Assembly: GCA_052035235.1 (NCBI GenBank)
Contig: JBPOHT010000052.1
Coordinates: 1-64,000 of the forward strand
Direction of reading: 5' to 3'
DNA: 64,000 nucleotides
Source: Solimonas_A sp052035235
Lineage (GTDB): Bacteria > Pseudomonadota > Gammaproteobacteria > Nevskiales > Nevskiaceae
Under the pieces are notes generated by a model, which worked only from the letters and a program-made list of their open reading frames with translations, ran no database searches and was not told where the DNA came from. The position numbers and the translations under genes are program-made. This document shows, piece after piece, positions 1-7,744 of this stretch (position 1 is its first letter; each line of letters begins with the position of its first letter).

Positions 1-19
1 CGTGCGCCCCTCACCCCCA

Positions 20-45
20 CCCTCTCCCCGCAAGCGGGGAGAGGG
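20..45. repeat. REP-like palindrome
   Basis: Perfect 11-bp arms (20-30 and 35-45) around a CAAG loop, built on CTCTCCCCG/CGGGGAGAG. The same core recurs at 163-200, 4841-4866 and 12167-12192, always between genes, which suggests a dispersed REP/BIME-type element rather than a dedicated terminator. Confidence 0.75.
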
Positions 46-162
46 AGTAGCAGCAGTGCGTGCCTCGATACGCCGCTTCGCGGCACTCGGCATGAACGGT
101 TCGGGGAAAAGCCAGTGCAGCTCACCTCGGCAACTGCTCCTGCGTTCGAGGGCATCCATGCC

Positions 163-200
163 CTCACTCCCTCTCCTCGCAAGCGAGGAGAGGGAGTGAG
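163..200. repeat. REP-like perfect hairpin, 18-bp arms
   Basis: Arms at 163-180 and 183-200 are exact reverse complements separated by AA. It is the longest copy of the CTCTCC-type palindrome in the window. No T-run follows, so it is more likely a REP element than an intrinsic terminator. Apart from this, the copy at 20-45 and the hairpin at 250-273, positions 1-295 hold no gene that I can support. Confidence 0.75.
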
Positions 201-243
201 GTGTGAGCATCCTTCGGCAGGGCTGCCGAATCTTTTCAACAAC

Positions 244-273
244 AAAAAAGGGCGGCGATTCGCATCGCCGCCC
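244..273 (-). terminator. Intrinsic terminator of the minus-strand PQQ dehydrogenase
   Basis: 10-bp GC-rich arms (250-259 and 264-273) enclose a 4-nt loop. On the minus strand they are followed by a run of T (plus-strand A-run at 244-249). The hairpin lies about 22 bases beyond the stop codon at 296. Confidence 0.85.
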
Positions 274-295
274 TCGTGTCATCGCAAGCCTGCGA

Positions 296-2446
296 TCAGA
301 ACAAGCCCATCGCCAGCAGCTTCATCTTGATCATCAGCCAGAGGAAGCCGAACACCTGCTTCACCTGCTCCCAGAAGCTGGGCTTGTAGTTGGCGCGTTC
401 GCGCAGGTAGTGCTGCAGCGCGGTGATGTCCTCGTCGGTGAACTCCTCGAACTTGGGCATGCCGCGGGACTCCAGGGCGCCGCCCTGGACGATGGCCTTG
501 AGGGCGTCGTGCGACAGCGGTACCGGGGAGGCGCGCAGGTCCGGGGCGTAGCCGCCGGCGACGGCGGCGGTGCCGTGGCAGATCACGCAGCCGGTGTAGA
601 CGTGCTTGCCCTTCTCGGCCAGGACCGGGTCGATCTTGAAGTCCGGGGCGGCCAGCGGCTCGACCTTGGCCAGCGGCGGGGGTGACGGCGGCAGCGTGGC
701 GTTGCCGTCCAGCGCGAAGGTCAACATGCGGCGCGGGTACTGGCGGCCGACCCAGCCGTGCTGGGCGCTGAGCGAACCCAGCAGCGCGGGAGCGCCGCCC
801 CAGCCGGCGAGGATGGTGACGTACTGCTTGCCGTCCACGCTGTAGGTCAACGGCGGGGCCTGGGTGCCGACGCCCATCTGGTAGCTCCACAGCTCCTTGC
901 CGCTGACGGCGTCGGTGGCGACGAAGCGGCCGTCGGCCAGGCCCTGGAACACCAGGCCGCCGTGCGTGGCGATGACGCCGCCGGCGGTGGCGCCGGGGGT
1001 GGGATTGCGCCAGGCTTCCTTCTGCGTGACCGGGTTCCAGGCGAGCAGCGAGGTGCTGCCGGCGCTGGTGGGGATGTCGTCGAAGAAGCCCTTGAGGCCC
1101 AGCACGTCACCCGGGGTCATCTGCCACTTGCCGGGCTTGCGGCCTTCGCCGTCATAGAAGCCGGCCATCTCGCGGGCGGGGATGTAGACCAGGCCGGTGT
1201 CGGGGCTGAAGGCCATGGGGTGCCAGTTGTGCGTGCCGCCGGAGCCGGGCCAGGTCAGTGCCGGGCCGTTCTCGTAGCGCGCGCCGCGCACTTCCACCGG
1301 GCGGCCGGTGGCCATGTCCACCTTCTCGGCCCAGGTGACCTTGCCGATCTTCTCGGCGGAGATCAGCTTGCCGTTGTCGCGGTCCAGCAGGTAGAAGAAG
1401 CCGTTCTTGGGGGCGTGCATCAGCACCTTGCGCGCCTTGCCCTCGATGTCGATGGTGGCGGAGACCATGTCCATCGTGGAGTTGAAGTCCCAGGTCTCGT
1501 TCGGCGTGGTCTGGTAGTGCCAGACGTACTCGCCGGTGTCGGCGTCCAGCGCGACCACGGAGCAGAGGTAGAGGCTGTCACCGCCGCCGGGATTGCGCAG
1601 CTGGGCGTTCCAGGGCGAGCCGTTGCCGGTGCCGAGGTAGATCCGGTTGTACTCGGGGTCGTAGGTCATGGCGTTCCAGACCGTGCCGCCCGCGCCGTAC
1701 TTCCACCACTCGCCGCTCCAGGTCTTGGCGGCCTCCTCCATGGCCTTGTTCTCGAAGCCGTCGGCCGGATTGCCGGGCACGACGAACCAGCGCCACAGCT
1801 GCTTGCCGGTCTCGGCGTCGTAGGTGGTGACGTAGCCGCGCACGCCGCCGAAGTCGGCGCCGCCGTGGCCGATGATGACCTTGCCGTTGAAGATGCGCGG
1901 CGCGCCGGTGATGTAGCGGTTGTCGCCCGGCGTGGTGGTCATGACCTCCCACACCAGCTTGCCGGTCTTGGCGTCGAGCGCGAACAGGCGGCCGTCCTGC
2001 ACGCCGGTGTAGACCTTGCCGTTCCAGAAGGCCAGGCCGCGGCTACCCCAGGCGTAGCGCATCTTGCGCGACTCCACCTTGGGGTCGTACTTCCACAGCA
2101 GCTTGCCGGTGCGCGCGTCGATGGCGTGCACGATGCTGTAGCCCACCGCGGTGTAGATGACGCCATCCACCGCCACCGGCTGGCTGGAGACGTTCCAGAC
2201 GTCGTCCAGCTCCAGCGACCAGGCCAGGCCCAGCTTGGGGACGGTCTGCGTGTTGATCTGGTCCAGCGGGCTGAAACGCTGCTCGCTGAAGGTGCGGCCC
2301 CAGGCCGCCCAGTTGGCGCCGTCGGCCTCGTTGTTGAGGGCGGCATTGTCGATGGTGCTCGCCTGCGCGCCCGCCATGGGCAGCAGGGCGGCACTGGCCG
2401 CCAGCAGGATGCGGCGGGCAAGGCCCGCCAGGCCGGTACGTTTCAT
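296..2446 (-). CDS. PQQ-dependent alcohol dehydrogenase with C-terminal heme c (quinohemoprotein)
   Basis: Predicted 716-residue periplasmic dehydrogenase that would oxidise an alcohol using PQQ and pass electrons to its own heme c. A signal peptide (about 1-29) is followed by the eight-bladed PQQ propeller with repeated W-docking motifs, then cytochrome c with C620-x-x-C623-H624 and a likely Met ligand at M663. The catalytic Asp is probably D320 (W-D-F); residue +2 is Asn, not the Asp of lanthanide enzymes, so Ca2+ is expected. Oddly, the vicinal Cys-Cys pair normally above PQQ is missing: the aligned stretch near 127-135 has no Cys. The last ~20 residues are hydrophobic and may anchor the C terminus. 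It is divergent from a second family member at 2642. Start is the ATG before R-T-G-L with a hydrophobic leader. Confidence 0.9.
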   Translation of the reverse strand: MKRTGLAGLARRILLAASAALLPMAGAQASTIDNAALNNEADGANWAAWGRTFSEQRFSPLDQINTQTVPKLGLAWSLELDDVWNVSSQPVAVDGVIYTAVGYSIVHAIDARTGKLLWKYDPKVESRKMRYAWGSRGLAFWNGKVYTGVQDGRLFALDAKTGKLVWEVMTTTPGDNRYITGAPRIFNGKVIIGHGGADFGGVRGYVTTYDAETGKQLWRWFVVPGNPADGFENKAMEEAAKTWSGEWWKYGAGGTVWNAMTYDPEYNRIYLGTGNGSPWNAQLRNPGGGDSLYLCSVVALDADTGEYVWHYQTTPNETWDFNSTMDMVSATIDIEGKARKVLMHAPKNGFFYLLDRDNGKLISAEKIGKVTWAEKVDMATGRPVEVRGARYENGPALTWPGSGGTHNWHPMAFSPDTGLVYIPAREMAGFYDGEGRKPGKWQMTPGDVLGLKGFFDDIPTSAGSTSLLAWNPVTQKEAWRNPTPGATAGGVIATHGGLVFQGLADGRFVATDAVSGKELWSYQMGVGTQAPPLTYSVDGKQYVTILAGWGGAPALLGSLSAQHGWVGRQYPRRMLTFALDGNATLPPSPPPLAKVEPLAAPDFKIDPVLAEKGKHVYTGCVICHGTAAVAGGYAPDLRASPVPLSHDALKAIVQGGALESRGMPKFEEFTDEDITALQHYLRERANYKPSFWEQVKQVFGFLWLMIKMKLLAMGLF

Positions 2447-2641
2447 GGTTCTCCCCCAGGAGCGTGGATACCAGCGAGTATCGCCCCCGCCCGCCTGCCC
2501 CGCCCTCCTGCTTTCGCAGTAGCCGCGGCCGTACCGCGGCTCAGCCATTTGCCGCAGCGCAGCATGAAAATCCCACCCGACGGTGTAGGTGGCAATCGCC
2601 CCCCTGCTGGGCCACGATAGGGTTCTCGGCAACGGGGGAGA
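2447..2641. promoter_or_regulatory. Divergent promoter region between two PQQ dehydrogenase genes
   Basis: These 195 bases separate two divergent starts and must hold both promoters. A perfect inverted repeat with 8-bp arms (AGCCGCGG at 2521-2528, CCGCGGCT at 2534-2541, 5-bp spacer) lies near the middle and is a plausible operator. A GGGGGAG ribosome binding site precedes the plus-strand gene. No -35/-10 pair is clear enough to assign. Confidence 0.5.
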
Positions 2642-4774
2642 ATGAAAATGAGAATTACCAGCCCGATCACGGCGCTGTGCGCGGCGACGACAGTCGCCTT
2701 CCTTTCCTTGCTGGCCTCGGGCCCGCTGGCGGCGGCGCCGGTGGACGGCGCGCGCATCCAGGCCGCGGACCGCGAGCCGGGCAACTGGATGTCGCACGGC
2801 CGCAGCTACGACGAGCAGCGCTACAGCCCCCTGGCGAAGATCGACCAGGCCAACGTCGGCCAGCTCGGCCTGGCCTGGACCTACAAGCTCGACGTGGATC
2901 GCGGCGTGGAAGCCACGCCGATCGTGGTGGACGGCGTGATGTTCACTACCGGCGCCTATTCCATCGTGTATGCACTGGATGCCCGCAGCGGCAAGCTGCT
3001 GTGGAAATACGATCCCAAGGTGCCGCGCGAGTGGGCCGGCAACGGCTGCTGCGACGTGGTCAACCGCGGCGTGGCGGCCTGGAAGGGCAAGGTCTACGTC
3101 GGCAGCTTCGACGGCCGCCTGATCGCGCTGGATGCCAAGACCGGCAAGCCGGCCTGGACCACCGACACGGTAATCGACCGCAACCGCAGCTACACCATCA
3201 CCGGCGCGCCGCGCGTGGTGAAGGACAAGGTGATCATCGGCAACGGCGGCGCCGAAATGGGCGTGCGCGGTTATGTGTCGGCCTACGATGCGGCCACCGG
3301 CAAGCTGCTGTGGCGCTTCTTCACGGTGCCGGGCGACCCCAAGCAGCCGGCCGAGAACAAGGCCATGGAGATGGCGCAGAAGACCTGGTCCGGCGACGCC
3401 TACGTGCAGCAGGGCGGCGGCGGCACGGTGTGGGACTCGATGGCCTACGACCCGGAACTGGACCTGCTCTACATCGGCACCGGCAATGGCTCGATGTGGA
3501 ACCGCAAGGTGCGCAGCCCCGGCGGCGGCGACAACCTGTTCCTGTCGTCGATCATCGCGCTGAAGCCCGACAGCGGCGACTACGTCTGGCACTACCAGAC
3601 CACGCCGGGCGACACCTGGGACTACACGGCGACGCAGCACATCATCCTGGCGGACCTGCGCATCAAGGGCGAGCTGCGCAAGGTGCTGATGCAGGCGCCG
3701 AAGAACGCGTTCTTCTACGTGATCGACCGCAAGACCGGTGAACTGATCTCGGCGGAGAAGTTCGCGCCGTCGAACTGGGCCAGCCACGTGGACATGAAGA
3801 CCGGCCGCCCGGTGGAGAACCCGGAGGCGGACTGGACCAAGGAAGCGCGCCTGATCTTCCCCTCGCCCTTCGGCGCGCACAACTGGCAGCCGATGTCCTT
3901 CAACCCGAAGACCGGCCTGGTCTATATCCCGATGCAGGAGACGCTGATCCTGCTGGCGCCGGACAACAACGCCAAGTACGTGCGTAAGGGCATCTTCAAC
4001 GTCGGCCTGCAGCCTTTCGACATCCCCGAGGATCCCAAGGGCATGCAGCAGGTGGCGGACGCCCACAAGGGCCACCTGCTGGCCTGGGACCCGGTGGCGC
4101 AGAAGGCCGCCTGGGATCAGCCGCACGTGACGATCTGGAACGGCGGCACGCTGAGCACCGCCGGCAACCTGGTGTTCCAGGGCAGCGCCGACGGCCGCGC
4201 CGTGGCCTATGCCGCGGACACCGGCAAGAAGCTCTGGGAGGCCCCCGCCAATACCGGCGTGATGGCCGGGCCGGTCACCTACACCGTGGACGGCGAGCAG
4301 TACGTGACCTTCATGGCCGGCTGGGGCGGCGCCTTCGCGCTCGGCGGGGCGATGGCCAACGTCGCCAAGGTGCGCCCGGAAGCGCGCGTGTTGACCTACA
4401 AGCTGGGCGGCAAGGCGAAGATGCCGGCACCGAGCCGCGTGCTGGCCACGCTGCCCAAGCCGCCGCCGGTCACGGCGACAGCTGAACAGCTGGCGCTGGG
4501 CCGCGCGCTGTACAACGGCTACTGCTCGGTCTGCCATGGCTTCAACGCGATCAGCGGCGGCGTGCTGCCGGACCTGCGCTACCTGACGCCGGAGAAGCAC
4601 CAGATCTTCGCCGGCATCCTGGCTGGCGCGTATGCGCAGAAGGGCATGCCGGTGTTCGCCGACCTGCTGCCGCCGGATTTCCAGGCGGTGCTGCAGCAGT
4701 ACATCATCAAGCGTGCCCACGACCTGGAGCAGGAGCTGGCGGCGCAGCAGAAGGCGGAGGCTGGGAAGAAGTAG
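2642..4774 (+). CDS. PQQ-dependent quinohemoprotein alcohol dehydrogenase
   Basis: 710 residues: signal peptide (about 1-31), PQQ propeller (about 45-600) and C-terminal cytochrome c with C628-x-x-C631-H632 and probable Met ligand M669. The adjacent cysteines C136-C137, which form the disulfide ring over PQQ in this family, are present. The predicted catalytic Asp is D327 in W-D-Y-T; Thr at +2 argues for the Ca2+ form rather than a lanthanide enzyme. It should oxidise primary or secondary alcohols in the periplasm and reduce a soluble cytochrome or the quinone pool. GGGGGAG lies just before the ATG; a second ATG two codons later is possible. It looks like the canonical partner of the divergent, Cys-less paralogue. 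Confidence 0.93.
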   Translation: MKMRITSPITALCAATTVAFLSLLASGPLAAAPVDGARIQAADREPGNWMSHGRSYDEQRYSPLAKIDQANVGQLGLAWTYKLDVDRGVEATPIVVDGVMFTTGAYSIVYALDARSGKLLWKYDPKVPREWAGNGCCDVVNRGVAAWKGKVYVGSFDGRLIALDAKTGKPAWTTDTVIDRNRSYTITGAPRVVKDKVIIGNGGAEMGVRGYVSAYDAATGKLLWRFFTVPGDPKQPAENKAMEMAQKTWSGDAYVQQGGGGTVWDSMAYDPELDLLYIGTGNGSMWNRKVRSPGGGDNLFLSSIIALKPDSGDYVWHYQTTPGDTWDYTATQHIILADLRIKGELRKVLMQAPKNAFFYVIDRKTGELISAEKFAPSNWASHVDMKTGRPVENPEADWTKEARLIFPSPFGAHNWQPMSFNPKTGLVYIPMQETLILLAPDNNAKYVRKGIFNVGLQPFDIPEDPKGMQQVADAHKGHLLAWDPVAQKAAWDQPHVTIWNGGTLSTAGNLVFQGSADGRAVAYAADTGKKLWEAPANTGVMAGPVTYTVDGEQYVTFMAGWGGAFALGGAMANVAKVRPEARVLTYKLGGKAKMPAPSRVLATLPKPPPVTATAEQLALGRALYNGYCSVCHGFNAISGGVLPDLRYLTPEKHQIFAGILAGAYAQKGMPVFADLLPPDFQAVLQQYIIKRAHDLEQELAAQQKAEAGKK

Positions 4775-4840
4775 GGGCGCGCGGCGGGCGGCGTTGGGCC
4801 GGGTGAGCCCCGCCGCCCCTCATCCGGCGCCAAGGCGCCA

Positions 4841-4866
4841 CCTTCTCCCCGCAAGCGGGGAGAAGG
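4841..4866. repeat. REP-like palindrome
   Basis: CCTTCTCCCCG and its complement around CAAG, a close variant of the copy at 20-45. It sits between the convergent PQQ dehydrogenase and the frameshifted gene at 4885-5189. Confidence 0.7.
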
Positions 4867-4884
4867 AACAAGGCCGCGGGCGTT

Positions 4885-5189
4885 CTAGATCAGCCCCGCG
4901 GCCTTCACGGCCGCCATCAGGGTGGGAGCGGCCTCGGTGTAGTTGATGCGGCCCTGGCCGGTGATGCCCGCGGCCTGGTAGGCGCCGGTGAAGCGGCGGG
5001 TGACGCGGAGCACCTCGGAGCCGTTGTCGGCATAGACCACCAGGGCGGGGGTGGGCCCTCGACCAGTTCCCAGCGGTGCCAGAAGTTGCGGAACATGGCA
5101 GGCAGGCGCGAGGCTGCCAGCTCGAACAGGCGTTGGAATTCAGCGCGCTCGGCGTAGCTGAAGCTCTGCGGCGTATCGCCGATGCCCAT
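4885..5189 (-). pseudogene. Frameshifted paralogue of the small protein at 5294-5599
   Basis: The N-terminal part (M-G-I-G-D... to F-W-H-R-W-E) matches the 101-residue neighbour, then the frame is lost in a C-rich run near 5043-5056. Shifting the frame there restores a matching C terminus (A-L-V-V-Y-A-D-N-G ... A-A-G-L-I, stop at 4885-4887), parallel to the neighbour's F-V-V-Y-A-E-D-G ... S-A-G-L-L. One missing base explains it. It is a recent pseudogene or a sequencing error in a homopolymer. The start at 5189 has GGGGA upstream. Function of the family is unknown. Confidence 0.75.
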
Positions 5190-5293
5190 CGAAGTCCCCC
5201 GGTCGGCCCCCACTGGCATGATCCGGTTCATACGCCGCTACCCCGCCGGCGGATGCGGGTCTGTGCCTCAATGCACCGTTTTCCGATGGCCCC

Positions 5294-5599
5294 TCAGAGC
5301 AGTCCGGCCGAGCGGAAGGCATCGGTGATGCTGCGGGCGGCTACGGCGTAGATCACCGCCCCCTGGCCGGTAACGCCGGCGGCACGGTAACCCCCGGAGT
5401 TGAGCCGGGTCAGGCGCAGGACCTGGGTGCCGTCCTCGGCATAGACGACGAATTCGGGAGGGACTGCGGTGACTTCCTCCCAGCGGTGCCAGAAGGAGCG
5501 GAACATGCCCGGCAGGCGCGCGGTGGCGCGCTCGAACGCGCGCTGGAATTCCTCGCGCTCGCTGTAGCTGAAACCCAGACCCTCGCGTGCCCCCGCCAT
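5294..5599 (-). CDS. Conserved hypothetical protein, ~100 residues
   Basis: 101 residues with no signal peptide or membrane segment. An N-terminal amphipathic helix (F-S-Y-S-E-R-E-E-F-Q-R) is followed by R-L-P-G-M-F-R-S-F-W-H-R-W-E and a short beta-rich C-terminal part. A tandem, frameshifted copy lies directly downstream, so the family was duplicated here. I do not recognise a function. It lies 83 bases after yegD on the same strand, with a small hairpin between them. Confidence 0.7.
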   Translation of the reverse strand: MAGAREGLGFSYSEREEFQRAFERATARLPGMFRSFWHRWEEVTAVPPEFVVYAEDGTQVLRLTRLNSGGYRAAGVTGQGAVIYAVAARSITDAFRSAGLL

Positions 5600-5656
5600 A
5601 TACCGGCCTTCTGAGCTGCCGATCGCTGCATGGCGTCCAGATTTACGCGATATCCA

Positions 5657-5670
5657 GCCCCTTTTGGGGC
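5657..5670 (-). terminator. Short hairpin after yegD
   Basis: GCCCC-TTTT-GGGGC, 12 bases beyond the yegD stop codon. The stem is only 5 bp and no T-run follows on the minus strand, so termination would be weak or factor-dependent. Confidence 0.35.
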
Positions 5671-5682
5671 AGCCGGTATGTC

Positions 5683-6933
5683 TTATCCATACATCCGGCT
5701 GGCATGGACTCCGAGGCCGCGCGCCACGCTCGCGAACGGATCGCCCACCACCTGCTGGCTGGCGGGAAACGCGGCGGCAACGGCATCGCGCAATAGACGA
5801 ATCCCAGTCGATCCACCAGTAATGTACACCGTGTCAATTTTGTCTGCCACGAGCCCCGCATTGCGCACGGTTTCCAGGGCGGTATCGACGATGCGTTGCA
5901 GGGCGGTGTCGATGGCGAAGGACAGGGTCTGCTGGTTGACCGTGGTCATCAGGCCCTTCTCGATGAAGGCCAGCTCGATGCGGCTGCGCCCGCCGTCGGC
6001 GATGGCCACCTTGGCGTCTTCCACCAGGCCGGCCAGGCGGTGGCCCTCGCGGTCGCGGAGCACCTTCAGCAGGCGGTCGTGGAAGGTCGGCGCCTTGTAG
6101 AAGGGCCGCAGGGTCTGGGCTTCCGACAGGGCCTTGGGCGTGTAGAGGAAGTTGATGCGGTGCCAGGTGGCCAGTTCGAAGTAGATGTGCGAGGGCACCG
6201 GCTTGCCGCTGGGGCCGCCGCTGTTCAGGCCCAGGCAGGGCATTACCGAGACCAGGCTCAGCTGCTGGTCGAAGTCGGTGCCGGCAATGTGCACGCCGCC
6301 GCTGGCCAGCACGTCGGCGCTGCGGTCCAGGCGGCCGCTGCGCTCGGGGCCGAGCCGCACCACGGAGAAGTCCGAGGTGCCGCCGCCGATGTCCACCACC
6401 AGCGCCAGGGTCTCGCGCGACAGGCCGGTCTCGTAGTCGAAGGCCGCGGCGATGGGCTCGTACTGGAAGCTCACCTCGCGGAAGCCGGCCTCCAGGGCGA
6501 TCTCGCGCAGCGAGGCCTCGGCGGCGGCGTCGCGCACCGCGTCGTCGTCGACGAAATGCACCGGGCGGCCCAGCACCACGCGCTCCAGCGGCGCGCCAGC
6601 CTGGGTCTCGGCGAGCTGCTTCAGGTGGGCGATGAAGCCACCGATGATCTCGCGGTAGGCCACCGCCTTGCCGTTGACCAGGGTGGTCTCGCCCAGCAGC
6701 TCGCTGCCCAGCAGGCTCTTGAGCGAGCGCAGCAGGCGTCCGCTGTAGCCGGCCTGGTAGTCGGCGATGGCCTGGCGGCCGAACACCGTGCGGCGTTCGT
6801 CGGCGTTGTAGAACACCGCGCTGGGCAGCGTGACGTGGTCCTGCTCCAGCGGCACCAGGCCGAGCGAGCCCTGCCCGCCCAGGCAGACGGCGGAATTGGA
6901 GGTGCCGAAGTCGATGCCGGCGTAGGGCTTCAT
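5683..6933 (-). CDS. yegD: YegD-like Hsp70-family ATPase
   Basis: 416 residues matching the short Hsp70/actin-fold family typified by E. coli YegD. The N-terminal phosphate-1 motif reads G-I-D-F-G-T-S-N-S, and a second phosphate loop reads D-I-G-G-G-T-S-D-F. An adenosine-loop motif (I-T-G-G-S-T-G-I) lies near the C terminus. The substrate-binding beta domain and lid of DnaK are absent, as expected for this family; it is a nucleotide-binding chaperone-like protein of unknown client. A 212-residue unknown gene lies 45 bases upstream on the same strand and may be co-transcribed. Confidence 0.88.
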   Translation of the reverse strand: MKPYAGIDFGTSNSAVCLGGQGSLGLVPLEQDHVTLPSAVFYNADERRTVFGRQAIADYQAGYSGRLLRSLKSLLGSELLGETTLVNGKAVAYREIIGGFIAHLKQLAETQAGAPLERVVLGRPVHFVDDDAVRDAAAEASLREIALEAGFREVSFQYEPIAAAFDYETGLSRETLALVVDIGGGTSDFSVVRLGPERSGRLDRSADVLASGGVHIAGTDFDQQLSLVSVMPCLGLNSGGPSGKPVPSHIYFELATWHRINFLYTPKALSEAQTLRPFYKAPTFHDRLLKVLRDREGHRLAGLVEDAKVAIADGGRSRIELAFIEKGLMTTVNQQTLSFAIDTALQRIVDTALETVRNAGLVADKIDTVYITGGSTGIRLLRDAVAAAFPASQQVVGDPFASVARGLGVHASRMYG

Positions 6934-6978
6934 GAGGATGGCCGGAAAAGGGGGCGCGATTCTACCCGCGTTCAGTGG

Positions 6979-7617
6979 TCAGTTGGTGTCCTGCGGCGAT
7001 CCGCCGTCCAGGGGCCGGCCGGTGACCTCGGCTACGGGTGCCTCCGGCGTCTTGCCGGAGACGCGCGAGGATTGCGCCATCTTCAGCACGTCGATGGTCG
7101 CGGCCTTCTCCAGCGAGGGGCTGCCGATGCGCTTGTTGACCTGGCGCACGATCTGCTCGCGTACCAGCGACTCCAGCAGTTGCGCGCGCTGCAGCAGCCC
7201 GCCCGGCAGGTTGCGGCCGTCGAGCCGCAGGCGCACCTGTTCCGGCACCACGGGGCGCGGCACCAGCTTGAGCAGCAGTGGCTCGTAGGTCTCCACGTCG
7301 AGGTCGACGTTGATCAGCACGTCGATGTCGACGTCGGCGCGGATGTTGAGGATGCGCAGCTCCAGCAGCATGTCGCCGAACAGCTCCAGCCGGAAACCGA
7401 CCTTGGGCAGCAGCTCAAGCAGCGGCTCCACCTGAACGTCGCGCACGCGGAAGGAATAGGAGCCCACGATCAGGTCGGCCGGCATGCGCTTGAGCGAGCC
7501 GTCGATGGTCTCCTGCAGCAGGCCTTCGATCTCCTGGCTGAGGCGGCCGGCATTGACCACCTGCCGGATGAAGTTGTGGCCGAACTCGGCGTAGGAAATG
7601 GGCTTGAGGTCGCTCAT
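6979..7617 (-). CDS. Hypothetical protein, possibly lipid-binding
   Basis: 212 residues, no signal peptide or membrane helix. The centre (about 50-125) is an alternating hydrophobic, Asp-rich beta region (A-D-V-D-I-D-V-L-I-N-V-D-L-D-V), followed by a long amphipathic helix (L-L-E-S-L-V-R-E-Q-I-V-R-Q-V) and a disordered, Pro-rich tail. This pattern recalls TULIP/SMP-like lipid-binding folds, but that is only an impression. It lies upstream of yegD on the same strand. Confidence 0.65.
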   Translation of the reverse strand: MSDLKPISYAEFGHNFIRQVVNAGRLSQEIEGLLQETIDGSLKRMPADLIVGSYSFRVRDVQVEPLLELLPKVGFRLELFGDMLLELRILNIRADVDIDVLINVDLDVETYEPLLLKLVPRPVVPEQVRLRLDGRNLPGGLLQRAQLLESLVREQIVRQVNKRIGSPSLEKAATIDVLKMAQSSRVSGKTPEAPVAEVTGRPLDGGSPQDTN

Positions 7618-7652
7618 GTCCGTACTTTAACCCGTCGTGGAAAAGAAGGCCC

Positions 7653-7732
7653 CGTAGGGTGGGCAAACATCTTTTTTTGCCCACGCGGAGATCGGTCACG
7701 CGTGGGCAAACCGAAGGTTTGCCCACCCTACG
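7653..7732. repeat. Nested inverted repeat (GTAGGGTGGGC type)
   Basis: The outer arms (7653-7668 and 7717-7732) are near-perfect complements containing CGTAGGGTGGGCAAAC. An inner pair (TTGCCCACGCG at about 7678-7688, CGCGTGGGCAA at about 7699-7709) forms a second stem-loop. This GTAGGGTGGGCAA motif is a common intergenic repeat in GC-rich proteobacteria. It lies between two genes on the same strand. Confidence 0.75.
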
Positions 7733-7744
7733 TGTGTCGGGCTC

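Noticed and set aside
758..2620. A 620-codon plus-strand frame opposite the first dehydrogenase
   Set aside because: Antisense shadow in GC-rich DNA; composition (Gly, Ala, Val, His) is unlike a real protein and the opposite strand encodes a complete enzyme.
296..4720. A 1474-codon minus-strand frame covering both PQQ dehydrogenases
   Set aside because: Only the 296-2446 part is a gene. The rest is the complement of the plus-strand dehydrogenase, is Arg/His/Ala-rich and shows no domain.
296..4774. Lanthanide-dependent (XoxF/PedH-type) dehydrogenases
   Set aside because: The residue two positions after the catalytic Asp is Asn in one and Thr in the other, not the Asp expected for lanthanide binding.
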